A stretch of 37,684 nt of DNA from contig NZ_JADQBH010000186.1 of NCBI RefSeq assembly GCF_016278715.1, positions 1 to 37,684 of the forward strand, in the 5' to 3' direction. The translations under genes and the position numbers were made by a program. Every line of letters begins with the position of its first letter. Position 1 is the first letter of the stretch. This DNA is from Marinilabilia sp. GTDB lineage: Bacteria > Bacteroidota > Bacteroidia > Bacteroidales > Marinilabiliaceae. This document shows positions 6,387-14,494 of this stretch, one piece after another. The notes beneath the pieces were generated by a model. The model worked only from the letters and a program-made list of their open reading frames with translations, did not search any database and was not told the DNA's origin.

Positions 6387-8804
6387 TTAAATTTTAGCCC
6401 TTTTGAGGCGCAGACTGTTGCTGACAACCGAAACTGAACTGAATGCCATTGCCGCACCTGCAATCATGGGATTCAGTAAGAATCCGGAGATTGGGAAAAG
6501 TACCCCAGCAGCAACCGGAATGGCCACTACATTGTAAAAGAATGCCCAGAAAAGGTTTTGACGGATGGTTTTCACTGTCTTGTCAGACAACCGCATTGCT
6601 TCTGGAATCTTCATCAGATCGGAAGAGGTAATGGTCATGGCGGCCACATCCATGGCAACATCGGCACCTTTGCCCATTGCAATGGACAGGTCGGCCAGCG
6701 CCAGGGCCTCGGAATCGTTGATGCCGTCGCCCACCATAGCGACAATTTTGCCTTGTTGCTGAAGTTCCCTGACAAAAGCTGCTTTTTCATTGGGCATCAC
6801 CTGTGCTTTAAAATTTTTGATGTTTGTAGCATTGGCAACTGCTTTTGCTGTCTCCCGATTGTCTCCGGTGAGCATATAGACTTCAATGCCTTGTTTCTGC
6901 AGACGATTGATAGCATCCCTGGAGGAATCCTTGATTTTGTCTGCTATGGCAAGAATGGCAACCATTTCGTTATTTATTGCCATTAGAATGACCGTTTTTG
7001 CCTCGTTCTTTGCTGACAAAGAGTCGGAGACATTAATGTTGTGCTGAAACAACAGGGCTTCATTTCCAATAAGGATTTTTGTTTCACCGATTTCCGCACT
7101 GACACCGTTCCCTGAAAGATTCTGGAAATGATCAATTTGGTATTTTTCAATAGATTCACTTTTCTCAAGGTGCTGAATAATTGCTCCGGCCAGAGGGTGT
7201 TCTGAATGACTCTCCACAGCGTGAAGCATGCCTTCGATTTGTTGTTTGCTATGTTGCGGGGAAATTATCTCCATATTGGTCACCTCAGGTTTTCCTACTG
7301 TAATGGTGCCCGTTTTATCTAAAATCACAACATTGGTTTTGTGTGCTTTTTCAAGGCTGGTGGCGTCTTTGATCAGAATTCCTTTATTTGCGCCTTTTCC
7401 CACACCCACCATGATGGCCGTTGGAGTTGCCAGTCCCAATGCACAGGGGCATGCAATGACCAGAACCGAAACGGTTGCCAGCAGTGCCTGGGTAAGATAT
7501 TCGGTTCCTCCAAATGTCATCCATACGATAAATGTGAGCAAAGCAGTTGCCATCACCGCCGGAACAAAGATGGAGGCCACTTTGTCAACCATTCGCTGTA
7601 CAGGAGCTTTTGTTGCCTGGGCGTCTTGTACTGTTTTGATGATTTGAGCCAATACAGTATCGCCACCCACTTTTTCGGCTTTCATGCTGAAACTTCCTGA
7701 CTGGTTCACAGTTCCTGTAAATACTTTTGCTCCTGAGCTTTTTTCCGCCGGCATGGATTCACCTGTCACTGTACTTTCATCCACAAAAGAGGAGCCATCC
7801 GTAACTTCTCCGTCCACAGGTATTTTACTTCCGGGTTTCACTCTTAAAATATCTCCTTTTTCTACAAGATGAATGTCTGTCTCTTTCCAGGAACCGTCAT
7901 CGGCCAATTTGAAAACTTTCTTTGGTTGCAGCCCCATGAGTTTGCGGATGGCAGATGAGGTGCCTTCCTTGGCACGTTCTTCGAGCCATTTGCCCAGCAT
8001 AATGAAAACGATAATGACCGCTGCCGCCTCGAAATAGACATGAGCTTCCAGTCCTTGAGAAATCCAGACTTCGGGGAAAAGCGTGTTGAAACTGCTAAAA
8101 AGATAGGCCATACCGGTACTAAGTGCCACCAGTGTGTCCATATTAGCGGCTCCATGGCGTGCCTGCTTAAAGGCATTGATGAAAAAGTGACGTCCAAAAA
8201 CAAAAAGAACGGGAGTGGTCAAGGCCCACATGATGTAATTGGCGTAAGGGAGATTCATGAACAACATCCCTATCAGGAATACGGGGAAGGCTAAAACCCC
8301 AGCCCATATTAGCCGCTTCCGCGTTTGGATGCTTTTCTTACGACGGGTTTCTTCCATGGCTTCATCACTACTCTCTTTTTCATCAATAATCAGGTCGTAG
8401 CCCACCGATTGAATGGCCTTTTTAATTGCCGGAAGTCCAATGTTTTCAGGTACCCATTTCACTTTTACGGTGTTTTGGGCCAGGTTAACCGAGGCATCCA
8501 ACACCCCCTGTTGAGCATTCAGCATACTTTCCACACTGGAAGAACAAGCCGCACATGACATCCCATCCACCGGAAGTGACTTTTCGCTGACTACCGGTTC
8601 AATGCCAACATGTTGAAGATTTTTAACGACTTTTCCCAGTGCTTTTGTGGCATTACTTTGAAATACAATTCGTTGGTTGTTGGGTTCCCAATTCCATGCC
8701 TCAACAGCATCAATGTCCTTAAAAGCTTTTGCCACCACTGATTCCTGAACATCACTGCTGGATGTTGCTATGGGAATTATCCATTTATTTTTTTTGTCGG
8801 GCAT
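6387..8804 (-). CDS. copA: copper-translocating P1B-type ATPase
   Basis: This 805-residue P-type ATPase exports Cu(I) across the inner membrane. It has the HMA motif GMSCAAC (CxxC at about 84/87), a transmembrane CPC metal site (about 452-454, ACPCALG), the phosphorylation motif DKTGTIT (Asp about 496), SEHPLAGAI in the nucleotide-binding domain and GDGINDSEAL near 692. The first 75 residues look like a further ferredoxin-like HMA domain that has lost its CxxC. I chose ATG 8804 because the extension to a TTG at 8837 contains the candidate -7 box TATCTTTG. The gene heads a minus-strand run with a small HMA protein, msrB and a Dabb protein. CPC and the MxCxxC form favour Cu(I) over Zn/Cd. Confidence 0.95.
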   Translation of the reverse strand: MPDKKNKWIIPIATSSSDVQESVVAKAFKDIDAVEAWNWEPNNQRIVFQSNATKALGKVVKNLQHVGIEPVVSEKSLPVDGMSCAACSSSVESMLNAQQGVLDASVNLAQNTVKVKWVPENIGLPAIKKAIQSVGYDLIIDEKESSDEAMEETRRKKSIQTRKRLIWAGVLAFPVFLIGMLFMNLPYANYIMWALTTPVLFVFGRHFFINAFKQARHGAANMDTLVALSTGMAYLFSSFNTLFPEVWISQGLEAHVYFEAAAVIIVFIMLGKWLEERAKEGTSSAIRKLMGLQPKKVFKLADDGSWKETDIHLVEKGDILRVKPGSKIPVDGEVTDGSSFVDESTVTGESMPAEKSSGAKVFTGTVNQSGSFSMKAEKVGGDTVLAQIIKTVQDAQATKAPVQRMVDKVASIFVPAVMATALLTFIVWMTFGGTEYLTQALLATVSVLVIACPCALGLATPTAIMVGVGKGANKGILIKDATSLEKAHKTNVVILDKTGTITVGKPEVTNMEIISPQHSKQQIEGMLHAVESHSEHPLAGAIIQHLEKSESIEKYQIDHFQNLSGNGVSAEIGETKILIGNEALLFQHNINVSDSLSAKNEAKTVILMAINNEMVAILAIADKIKDSSRDAINRLQKQGIEVYMLTGDNRETAKAVANATNIKNFKAQVMPNEKAAFVRELQQQGKIVAMVGDGINDSEALALADLSIAMGKGADVAMDVAAMTITSSDLMKIPEAMRLSDKTVKTIRQNLFWAFFYNVVAIPVAAGVLFPISGFLLNPMIAGAAMAFSSVSVVSNSLRLKRAKI

Positions 8805-8823
8805 ATCGTTGTTTGTTTTTATA

Positions 8824-8831
8824 CAAAGATA
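8824..8831 (-). promoter_or_regulatory. candidate -7 box for copA
   Basis: TATCTTTG matches TAnnTTTG on the minus strand, 19 bases before ATG 8804. No TTG was found at 17-23 nt, which may fit a promoter that depends on an activator. Confidence 0.4.
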
Positions 8832-8895
8832 ATCCAAGGAGTGTGCTGGAGCTTTACACTATTTTCGGAAAAACTTACAGGGGGCAGGAGGGGTG

Positions 8896-8952
8896 TTAAA
8901 CCACATAAGAAACATAAATGGTTGAACCATATCAGGCATATAAGAATTATGG
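8896..8952 (+). repeat. dispersed repeat with AACCAYAT and GGCATATAAG, copy 1
   Basis: This stretch of about 56 nt (ttaaaccacata, then ttgaaccatat and ggcatataag) matches the reverse complement of 29088-29143 along most of its length. It lies between genes in both places. Confidence 0.6.
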
Positions 8953-8955
8953 GCT

Positions 8956-8994
8956 AAAAAAATTGAGGGTTTCTCCCGTAGAGAGACCCTCAAT
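8956..8994 (-). terminator. intrinsic terminator of the first amylase gene
   Basis: On the minus strand a 14-bp stem (8981-8994 with 8962-8975, one G-U pair) and a 5-nt loop are followed by seven T residues. It lies about 175 bp after the stop of the GH13 gene ending at 9170. Confidence 0.85.
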
Positions 8995-9044
8995 CAAAAC
9001 CAGAATTTATAAGGCTTAAAATAAGTACTAACCAATGAAGTTTT

Positions 9045-9115
9045 AGCCAGCTTCAACTGGTTTCGTTGACTGTGATGTTTTGCCTATTGTAAATTATGTC
9101 GGCTTGAAGCTGGCT
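9045..9115. repeat. 12-bp inverted repeat with 47-nt spacer
   Basis: The arms agccagcttcaa (9045-9056) and ttgaagctggct (9104-9115) are exact reverse complements in the 3' untranslated region of the first amylase. No T-run follows. Confidence 0.6.
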
Positions 9116-9169
9116 GTAATCAATTCGTATTGGTGTGTAAATCAACTAAATAATGTGAGGTTTTAAATC

Positions 9170-11746
9170 TTATTTGACCAATACCTTTTGATGATTTATA
9201 ATGTATATGCCTCCTGGAATTCCATGAAATGCGTTACGCCCTTGCCGGATTTTAAGGGTTCTGATTATTTTCCCGGTCAGTGTGTAAACGGGGAAGTCTC
9301 CTTCTACGTGGCTTTGTGCGAACAAGACCCCGCTGTTGGAAAAGAAAACCAGTTGATTACTGGGGATTTTCCGAATAGCGGTGGGGGTGGCCCCAAGTAT
9401 GTGGCTTAATCCTGCGGTGGTGTAAAATCCACCGTTCACGACATCGAAACCTACACTTGCCGGGGCCTGGTTGCTGCCATCGGTGAAAAGGACTTTCCAG
9501 TTGTTGATTGTTCCATCAAGCGTGAATTTGTAAATGTTGTTGCCCAGACTTGTGGTGACATCTCCCGGCCAACCAGAAGTAATTATAACCGTGTTGCCAT
9601 TATCCTCGTAATAAATGTATGCATTGACGCTGCTTCCCCAATTGTCTGGAGCTTCAAAGAAAATTGCCTGCTCGTCCTCGTAAAGAACCGGCTCTGTGGG
9701 TTCTACAGGATCTTCGGTTGAGGCCAGTAGGGGCTCTGTTTCGTCCGGATAGGCTCCCGGATTGCTTTCCACCGGACTGCTTCCATAAAGATATTTGCCA
9801 TCTTCTCCGATTTTCCCTGGAGCTGGTGTTTTTTGGGTTTCCAGAACGTAGGCCCTCATATTTCCCTGGCCGGAAGCAGAAACGGACAAAGTATTGTTGG
9901 AGACGGTTTTTACATCGCCGGTTACCACATCGGTGTAGGTTCCGTTCAGAACATCTGAAAAAGTTGCATCGCCTGAAATGGCGACGCACACATAACTGTC
10001 AGTCACCTCGTCGGTATATCTTCTTTTAAAAGCGATACCGGAACTGTTGATGTTTGCTGTTGAGTATTGTCCCTTGCGCAATGCAGGAACCGCCATGCGG
10101 ATCTTGCTGAGTCGTTGAATGTGTTTTGCCAGCGGGTGTTGAAGAGTGACAGAAATGTTTCCCGATGCATTGGTGTAGTCAGCAAAATCGTTGACGGTGA
10201 TGTCGCCTGAGATGTAACCTCCAAAATAGGCACGTCCCGATTCTTTGAGGGCGATGGTGGGGCCTCTGTCAATTGGATAGCCTTTCTTGAACTCAATTTC
10301 ACTTCCGTAATAGATACAAGGGATGCCGCGAAAAGTGTACATCAGGGAAAGATTCTCTGCCCAGGTGCTCTGGGGTCTGGCAAACCGTTCTCCTTCAGGA
10401 GCCTGGTCCGGAGCGTAATCGTGCGAATCGACATACACCACATTAAACGTGGGATCGTTGTAGGTGTAGTCACCACCGGTTGCCACCCCAAAAGCACTGT
10501 GCGCACTCTCAAAATTCCAGTGCATGGGGAAATCAATAACATTGAGCCCCGAGTGCATGGAATAGTCGGGTGTGTGGTAGTCATTGCCATTTAGAAAAGC
10601 ATTGTCCGAGGTGGGTTGGGTAGAGGTACTGGTGTTGTCGTTGAAATTGGTAATGCACGATTGCTGATTGATAAACGGAAACTCACCATCCGGTACATGA
10701 ACGTCCAGATATTCTGTTGGATCATCGCTCCAGGTATAGGTTTTTGAATCTTTCCAGGTATAGAAAGGTGTTGACATGGCCGGAGTTCCACGGTACCAAT
10801 AGTTGCGGTCGCGGGTACAAATTTCGGCAAACATAAAGAAGTTGTTGTTGCCCACTGCTTCAGCAGCAGCTCTGAACGCGGGATTCAATACTTCGTTTAA
10901 TACCAGCCGGGAGATATGGCGTCCGGTATCAATCCGGAAACCGTCAACGCCCATTTCAATGAATTGAGAATAAGCCTGAATGATATAGTTGTAAACTATG
11001 GGGTTTTCGGTATTCAGATCTACGCAATCGCCTGCTATCTGAGCCCATTGAGAGGTGAGGTCGTCCCAGTTGAAATTTCCGAAATGATGGTAATAATTGT
11101 CAGAATCGTGATTTTGCCCGTCCGTGTTTTTCATCAAGGCCAGTCTTGCCTGGTATTGCTCTCCGGGAGTCAGGTTGTCATAATTATCTGGAAGTTTTCC
11201 CGGTATTTTTACCATGCAGGCATCAGGATTTGCTAAATCGGCGGTGTAATCTTTTTCGAACATGGGGGAGAGGAACGCTTCCCCGAAATTGCCGGTATGA
11301 TTGAAAACCACATCCAGAATAATTTTCATATCCCGGTTGTGTACCTCATCAATGAGATCCTGAAAGAGTACATCGTCCGACTCGTAGCGTGGATCGACTT
11401 TTTCGAAATTCATGGCATGATAGCCGTGGTAATCATAGCCGCTGGCATTCTCAACTACTGGTGTTATCCAGATGGACGTAAATCCCAGTGCTTTAATGTA
11501 ATCAAGCTTTTCGATTAGGCCTTTAAAATCGCCCCGCCATGCAGGATCGCCCTGGTTCATGCTTTTTCCGTCCCAGCATTGGACATTGTTTTCCGGGTCA
11601 CCGTCATAAAAACGAGTCGTCATGACGAAGTAGATGGTTTCGTCGCGAAAGTCAGTTCGGGAAAAGTCCTGGCTTAAGAGAGAAAACGACTGAATTAGAA
11701 GGGCCAGGATGAGGACGGGGTATATATAAGTTTTTTTGATTTTCAT
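9170..11746 (-). CDS. secreted GH13 alpha-amylase with starch-binding module and C-terminal sorting domain
   Basis: This 858-residue enzyme should cleave alpha-1,4-glucans outside the cell. The signal peptide spans about residues 1-25. The GH13 barrel shows region I DVVFNHTG, region II GFRIDTGRH (nucleophile Asp273), region III MFAEIC (acid/base Glu308) and region IV VDSHDYA (Asp443), so the catalytic triad is intact. After the barrel's C-domain comes a CBM26-like starch-binding module (IFFEAPDNWGSSVNAYIYYE, then SGWPGD and WKVLFTDG; about 690-780). The tail (PVYTLTGKIIRTL, GIPGGIYII) looks like a T9SS type A sorting domain. It lies downstream of a second amylase on the same strand, 339 bp away, with that gene's terminator between them, so they are probably separate units. 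Confidence 0.92.
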   Translation of the reverse strand: MKIKKTYIYPVLILALLIQSFSLLSQDFSRTDFRDETIYFVMTTRFYDGDPENNVQCWDGKSMNQGDPAWRGDFKGLIEKLDYIKALGFTSIWITPVVENASGYDYHGYHAMNFEKVDPRYESDDVLFQDLIDEVHNRDMKIILDVVFNHTGNFGEAFLSPMFEKDYTADLANPDACMVKIPGKLPDNYDNLTPGEQYQARLALMKNTDGQNHDSDNYYHHFGNFNWDDLTSQWAQIAGDCVDLNTENPIVYNYIIQAYSQFIEMGVDGFRIDTGRHISRLVLNEVLNPAFRAAAEAVGNNNFFMFAEICTRDRNYWYRGTPAMSTPFYTWKDSKTYTWSDDPTEYLDVHVPDGEFPFINQQSCITNFNDNTSTSTQPTSDNAFLNGNDYHTPDYSMHSGLNVIDFPMHWNFESAHSAFGVATGGDYTYNDPTFNVVYVDSHDYAPDQAPEGERFARPQSTWAENLSLMYTFRGIPCIYYGSEIEFKKGYPIDRGPTIALKESGRAYFGGYISGDITVNDFADYTNASGNISVTLQHPLAKHIQRLSKIRMAVPALRKGQYSTANINSSGIAFKRRYTDEVTDSYVCVAISGDATFSDVLNGTYTDVVTGDVKTVSNNTLSVSASGQGNMRAYVLETQKTPAPGKIGEDGKYLYGSSPVESNPGAYPDETEPLLASTEDPVEPTEPVLYEDEQAIFFEAPDNWGSSVNAYIYYEDNGNTVIITSGWPGDVTTSLGNNIYKFTLDGTINNWKVLFTDGSNQAPASVGFDVVNGGFYTTAGLSHILGATPTAIRKIPSNQLVFFSNSGVLFAQSHVEGDFPVYTLTGKIIRTLKIRQGRNAFHGIPGGIYIINHQKVLVK

Positions 11747-12085
11747 GGTTAAGCAGGTAGATTAATTAAATGAATGCAGAAATTGGATTTAGGAAATGCC
11801 ACAAAGACCTCGTTATACAAATGGGTATTAGGTTACAATAGTCCGTTGAAAAATGATTTAACGGTGGGGTGCAAAGGCGCAAAGTTTTTATTGTCCGGAA
11901 GTTGAATTCAAACTCAGTCGCCTTGTAAGTGGTTTGTAATCAGATTATTGCAAGAGTTAAACTTAGTGTTGTGGGTACTTCCGAACTTCAAAACAAATTT
12001 TTTTCCTGATGGAATAAAAATAACGGGCAGTCCGGGAGACCAGACCGCCCGCAACATGGTCTTAAAAGGGCAATTTGTTAATGCT
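11747..12085. other. intergenic region between the two amylases
   Basis: No gene is seen. It contains the terminator of the upstream amylase. No TAnnTTTG box with a spaced TTG and no copy of the GCAAACGTTTGC operator was found before the start at 11746. Confidence 0.5.
12013..12051 (-). terminator. intrinsic terminator of the second amylase gene
   Basis: On the minus strand cgggcggtc (12051-12043) pairs with gactgcccg (12032-12024), one mismatch, and is followed by TTATTTTTATT. It lies about 35 bp after the stop of the gene ending at 12086. Confidence 0.75.
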
Positions 12086-14245
12086 TTATTTCTTGATAAA
12101 GCTGCCAATGGTTTCATTGCCCGAAGCATAGCGTACTATTAGGAAGTAAATGCCGGGTTTTAGGTGAGAAACATCGAATTGTGGGGTTTCATCATTACTT
12201 TCAAAAATATTTGTGATGTTTCCATTGATGGATGCCACAGAGACTTTTGTTATTTGTTTCTCAGAGAGAATGTTGATGAAGTTTTTTACCGGGTTGGGAA
12301 AAATTTCCATTTGGTTGCCGGACTTTTGGATTTTTGCTACCGAGGTGATGACCGACGGGCACTCCACGTAATCCGCTGTATTACCTGAATAGCAACCGGT
12401 GGAAGTTACACCTTCAATATTAGCTGTTTGTGCACCGCTGTTGTTATTGAAAATGACATTCACATGCTGCAAGGATGTGTCAAAGTCATATCGATACCAT
12501 CCGTCCTGAAATTCTGAAAGAAGAGTTCCGGGCCAAGCGCCGGTTTGCCAATCTCCATTTTCATCCCATGTGTAAATGTAGACATCTGGCCAGTTTTCTG
12601 TGTTCTGATAGGCCACTGAAATTGGGTTCGTTGTGACCCCATCGGTGCAATTGACTTCGATATGGGGCCATTTCCCATCTGCGTATTTACTTGCCAGGGT
12701 GCTGAAGCAAGCATCAGCATTAATATTGGTAATGTTTACTGTCTGCTCGGTACCATCATTAAAAAGAACATTCAGATATCCCGTAACATTCGTGAAAGTA
12801 TAGGAATACCAGTTACTTCCTTCATCTGTCATTGCCTCTCCGGGCCATGTGGTTAAATCACCGGCATCGTCCCATGCATGAATATTAACATTGCTCCAGG
12901 CGGTGCTGTTGTTGTAAAACCTTATGGTAATAGAAGAGGAGGGGTCAGGATCCGGTTGGGGATCGCTACTTTCATTTGTCCAAACCGCATAATCCGTTCC
13001 AACGGTTTGCAGTGTATAACCGGCAGGTGCATCATAGCTGCCGGTACCAATCTTCACAATTAATGAACCGGTGAGTCCGGTAGTAGTGGCCACGTAAAGA
13101 TTCTGGGCGCTTTGGTTTACGGTTACAGCGCTTTCGCTGTGAATTCCTGCCAGTTTGCGTGCTTCTATTAATTCATTAATTTTTGTTTTGTAGCTGGTAT
13201 TATTCCAGTGATTCATCCAAACACAGGGAATTCCGGGGCTGGACAAGATAAATGCGTAAGCTGCCAGAACATTCCCAGTAAACCTTGAAGGATTGTCTGA
13301 GCGGCCGGTATCATGATTGTCCACGAAAGTAATCGCATACTTTTTGTAATAATCGTTGTGGATGAGACCTGCAGGTTGGTTTGCTGATCCACTCAGCCAA
13401 ACCAGTTCAGTTAGGTTATAGCCATTGTTGAAGGCATTGTTTAATGCATATTTTGCCGGAAAATCAAAGGCGGTGGAGGTTGCATTGGTGTTATCAATCC
13501 ATCCGGTTACCAAATCGTAATTGCTGTCCCAGAATTCACCCACCGACAAATATGCATTGGCTGTGTTGTTGTAAGTTTCGGTATAACTGCCGGCATAACC
13601 TTTAACCAGGTCGTATCGCCAGCCATCATACCCGATTTCATTTTTTAGAAAATCCAGATAGGCATTGATGGTATTTTGAACACTCAACTTTGTGTGATCC
13701 ACATCTCTTGCAGCCCCATAGTTTTCTCCGGTGTCAGGATTGCCTGTGGGGGTGCTCGCATAGGGTAAAGACTGGTCTTTTACTTCGTCGCCCTCACAAA
13801 TTGCTTCCAGGCCCCAGGAGAAAGTGGTTCCATTGTAGGTTTCGTCGGGGAAGTCCACCCAGTTGGTTTCGCCATTTCGGTGGTTAATAACAATGTCCGC
13901 TATTGCTTTGGTTCCGTTTGCATTGAGGGTTTGGATGAGTGTTTTTAATTCATTCTCGGTTCCGAAAGAACTGTTCTGGTCAAAATAAAAGACCGGAAGG
14001 TAGCCCATGGAATTGGTGGTTAGGTCGTTGCCGCTCGGCGGAAGCCAGATGAGGTCGAAGTTCTGGCCAATTTCAGGAGCCTGCGAGATAAGCGTGGCCC
14101 AGTTACTTGCTGAGTATGTATCCCAGCCAAATCCCTGGAGCATCACATCGGTTGACTGTGACGGGACTTGCGCCTTTGCAGGTGATAGAAATGAAAATAA
14201 AAGCAGAAATAAAACCAGCCTCTGTGTGTAGTAGATTTTTTTCAT
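12086..14245 (-). CDS. secreted GH13 alpha-amylase with two starch-binding modules and C-terminal sorting domain
   Basis: This 719-residue protein has a signal peptide (residues 1-26) and a compact barrel like plant and flavobacterial alpha-amylases (VMLQGFGWD, IWLPPSG, GYLPVFYFD). The catalytic residues are Asp212 in GWRYDLVKG, Glu237 in VGEFWDS and Asp312 in FVDNHDTG. Two CBM26-like modules follow in tandem, about 445-535 and 545-630, each with W-x-NV/DV-x-I-x-x-WD and WPG motifs. A T9SS type A sorting domain (IFPNPVKNFINI to the end) completes it. I chose ATG 14245 over the ORF extension to 14314, because the latter has no signal peptide at its N-terminus and overlaps the leader. A strong promoter and a LacI-type palindrome lie upstream. 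Confidence 0.93.
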   Translation of the reverse strand: MKKIYYTQRLVLFLLLFSFLSPAKAQVPSQSTDVMLQGFGWDTYSASNWATLISQAPEIGQNFDLIWLPPSGNDLTTNSMGYLPVFYFDQNSSFGTENELKTLIQTLNANGTKAIADIVINHRNGETNWVDFPDETYNGTTFSWGLEAICEGDEVKDQSLPYASTPTGNPDTGENYGAARDVDHTKLSVQNTINAYLDFLKNEIGYDGWRYDLVKGYAGSYTETYNNTANAYLSVGEFWDSNYDLVTGWIDNTNATSTAFDFPAKYALNNAFNNGYNLTELVWLSGSANQPAGLIHNDYYKKYAITFVDNHDTGRSDNPSRFTGNVLAAYAFILSSPGIPCVWMNHWNNTSYKTKINELIEARKLAGIHSESAVTVNQSAQNLYVATTTGLTGSLIVKIGTGSYDAPAGYTLQTVGTDYAVWTNESSDPQPDPDPSSSITIRFYNNSTAWSNVNIHAWDDAGDLTTWPGEAMTDEGSNWYSYTFTNVTGYLNVLFNDGTEQTVNITNINADACFSTLASKYADGKWPHIEVNCTDGVTTNPISVAYQNTENWPDVYIYTWDENGDWQTGAWPGTLLSEFQDGWYRYDFDTSLQHVNVIFNNNSGAQTANIEGVTSTGCYSGNTADYVECPSVITSVAKIQKSGNQMEIFPNPVKNFINILSEKQITKVSVASINGNITNIFESNDETPQFDVSHLKPGIYFLIVRYASGNETIGSFIKK

Positions 14246-14326
14246 AAGGTAAAAGTTTTGGATTGTGTTAAAATCAGTAAATTGTAAATCCTGGTAAATT
14301 GCTCGGTTTTGCAATTGATTTTAAAA

Positions 14327-14356
14327 CAAAAATAGAAACTTTTTAACACATGACAA
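14327..14356 (-). promoter_or_regulatory. Bacteroidota promoter of the second amylase
   Basis: On the minus strand TTG (14356-14354), a 19-nt spacer and TATTTTTG (14334-14327) match the -33/-7 consensus of the Bacteroidota primary sigma factor. The leader to ATG 14245 would be about 75 nt. Confidence 0.8.
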
Positions 14357-14385
14357 GTATTGATTGATAGAAAGATAGAGTGTTT

Positions 14386-14429
14386 TACTGCAAACGATAC
14401 CGCAAACGTTTGCGGTATCGTTTGCAGTA
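14386..14429. promoter_or_regulatory. 44-bp perfect palindrome, LacI-family-type operator
   Basis: The 22+22 bp palindrome is centred on GCAAACGTTTGC (14402-14413), the classic core of LacI/GalR-family operators. It carries further TGCAAACG/CGTTTGCA half-sites at both ends, which could seat a second dimer. The centre is about 50 bp upstream of the -33 element of the amylase promoter, a place suited to an activator. It lacks a T-run on the minus strand, which argues against it being the terminator of the araC gene ending at 14495. Confidence 0.8.
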
Positions 14430-14494
14430 TTTTTTGTTTTTACGAAGCACCTAAATGATGAGGGTTTTAATTAAAAATTAACGAGCGTTAACTT

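Larger units (their letters stand above)
8832..9169. other. intergenic region between copA and the first amylase
   Basis: No gene is seen. The region holds one copy of a dispersed AACCATAT/GGCATATAAG repeat, the minus-strand terminator of the amylase gene, and a 12-bp inverted repeat (9045-9056 with 9104-9115). Confidence 0.6.

Noticed and set aside
7228-8294. Long plus-strand open frames inside copA
   Set aside because: They are antisense to strongly conserved CopA motifs (CPC, DKTGT), so they are shadows.
14386-14429. The palindrome as terminator of the AraC gene
   Set aside because: On the minus strand no T-run follows and the core is a typical LacI operator. The T-run on the plus strand has no gene to terminate.
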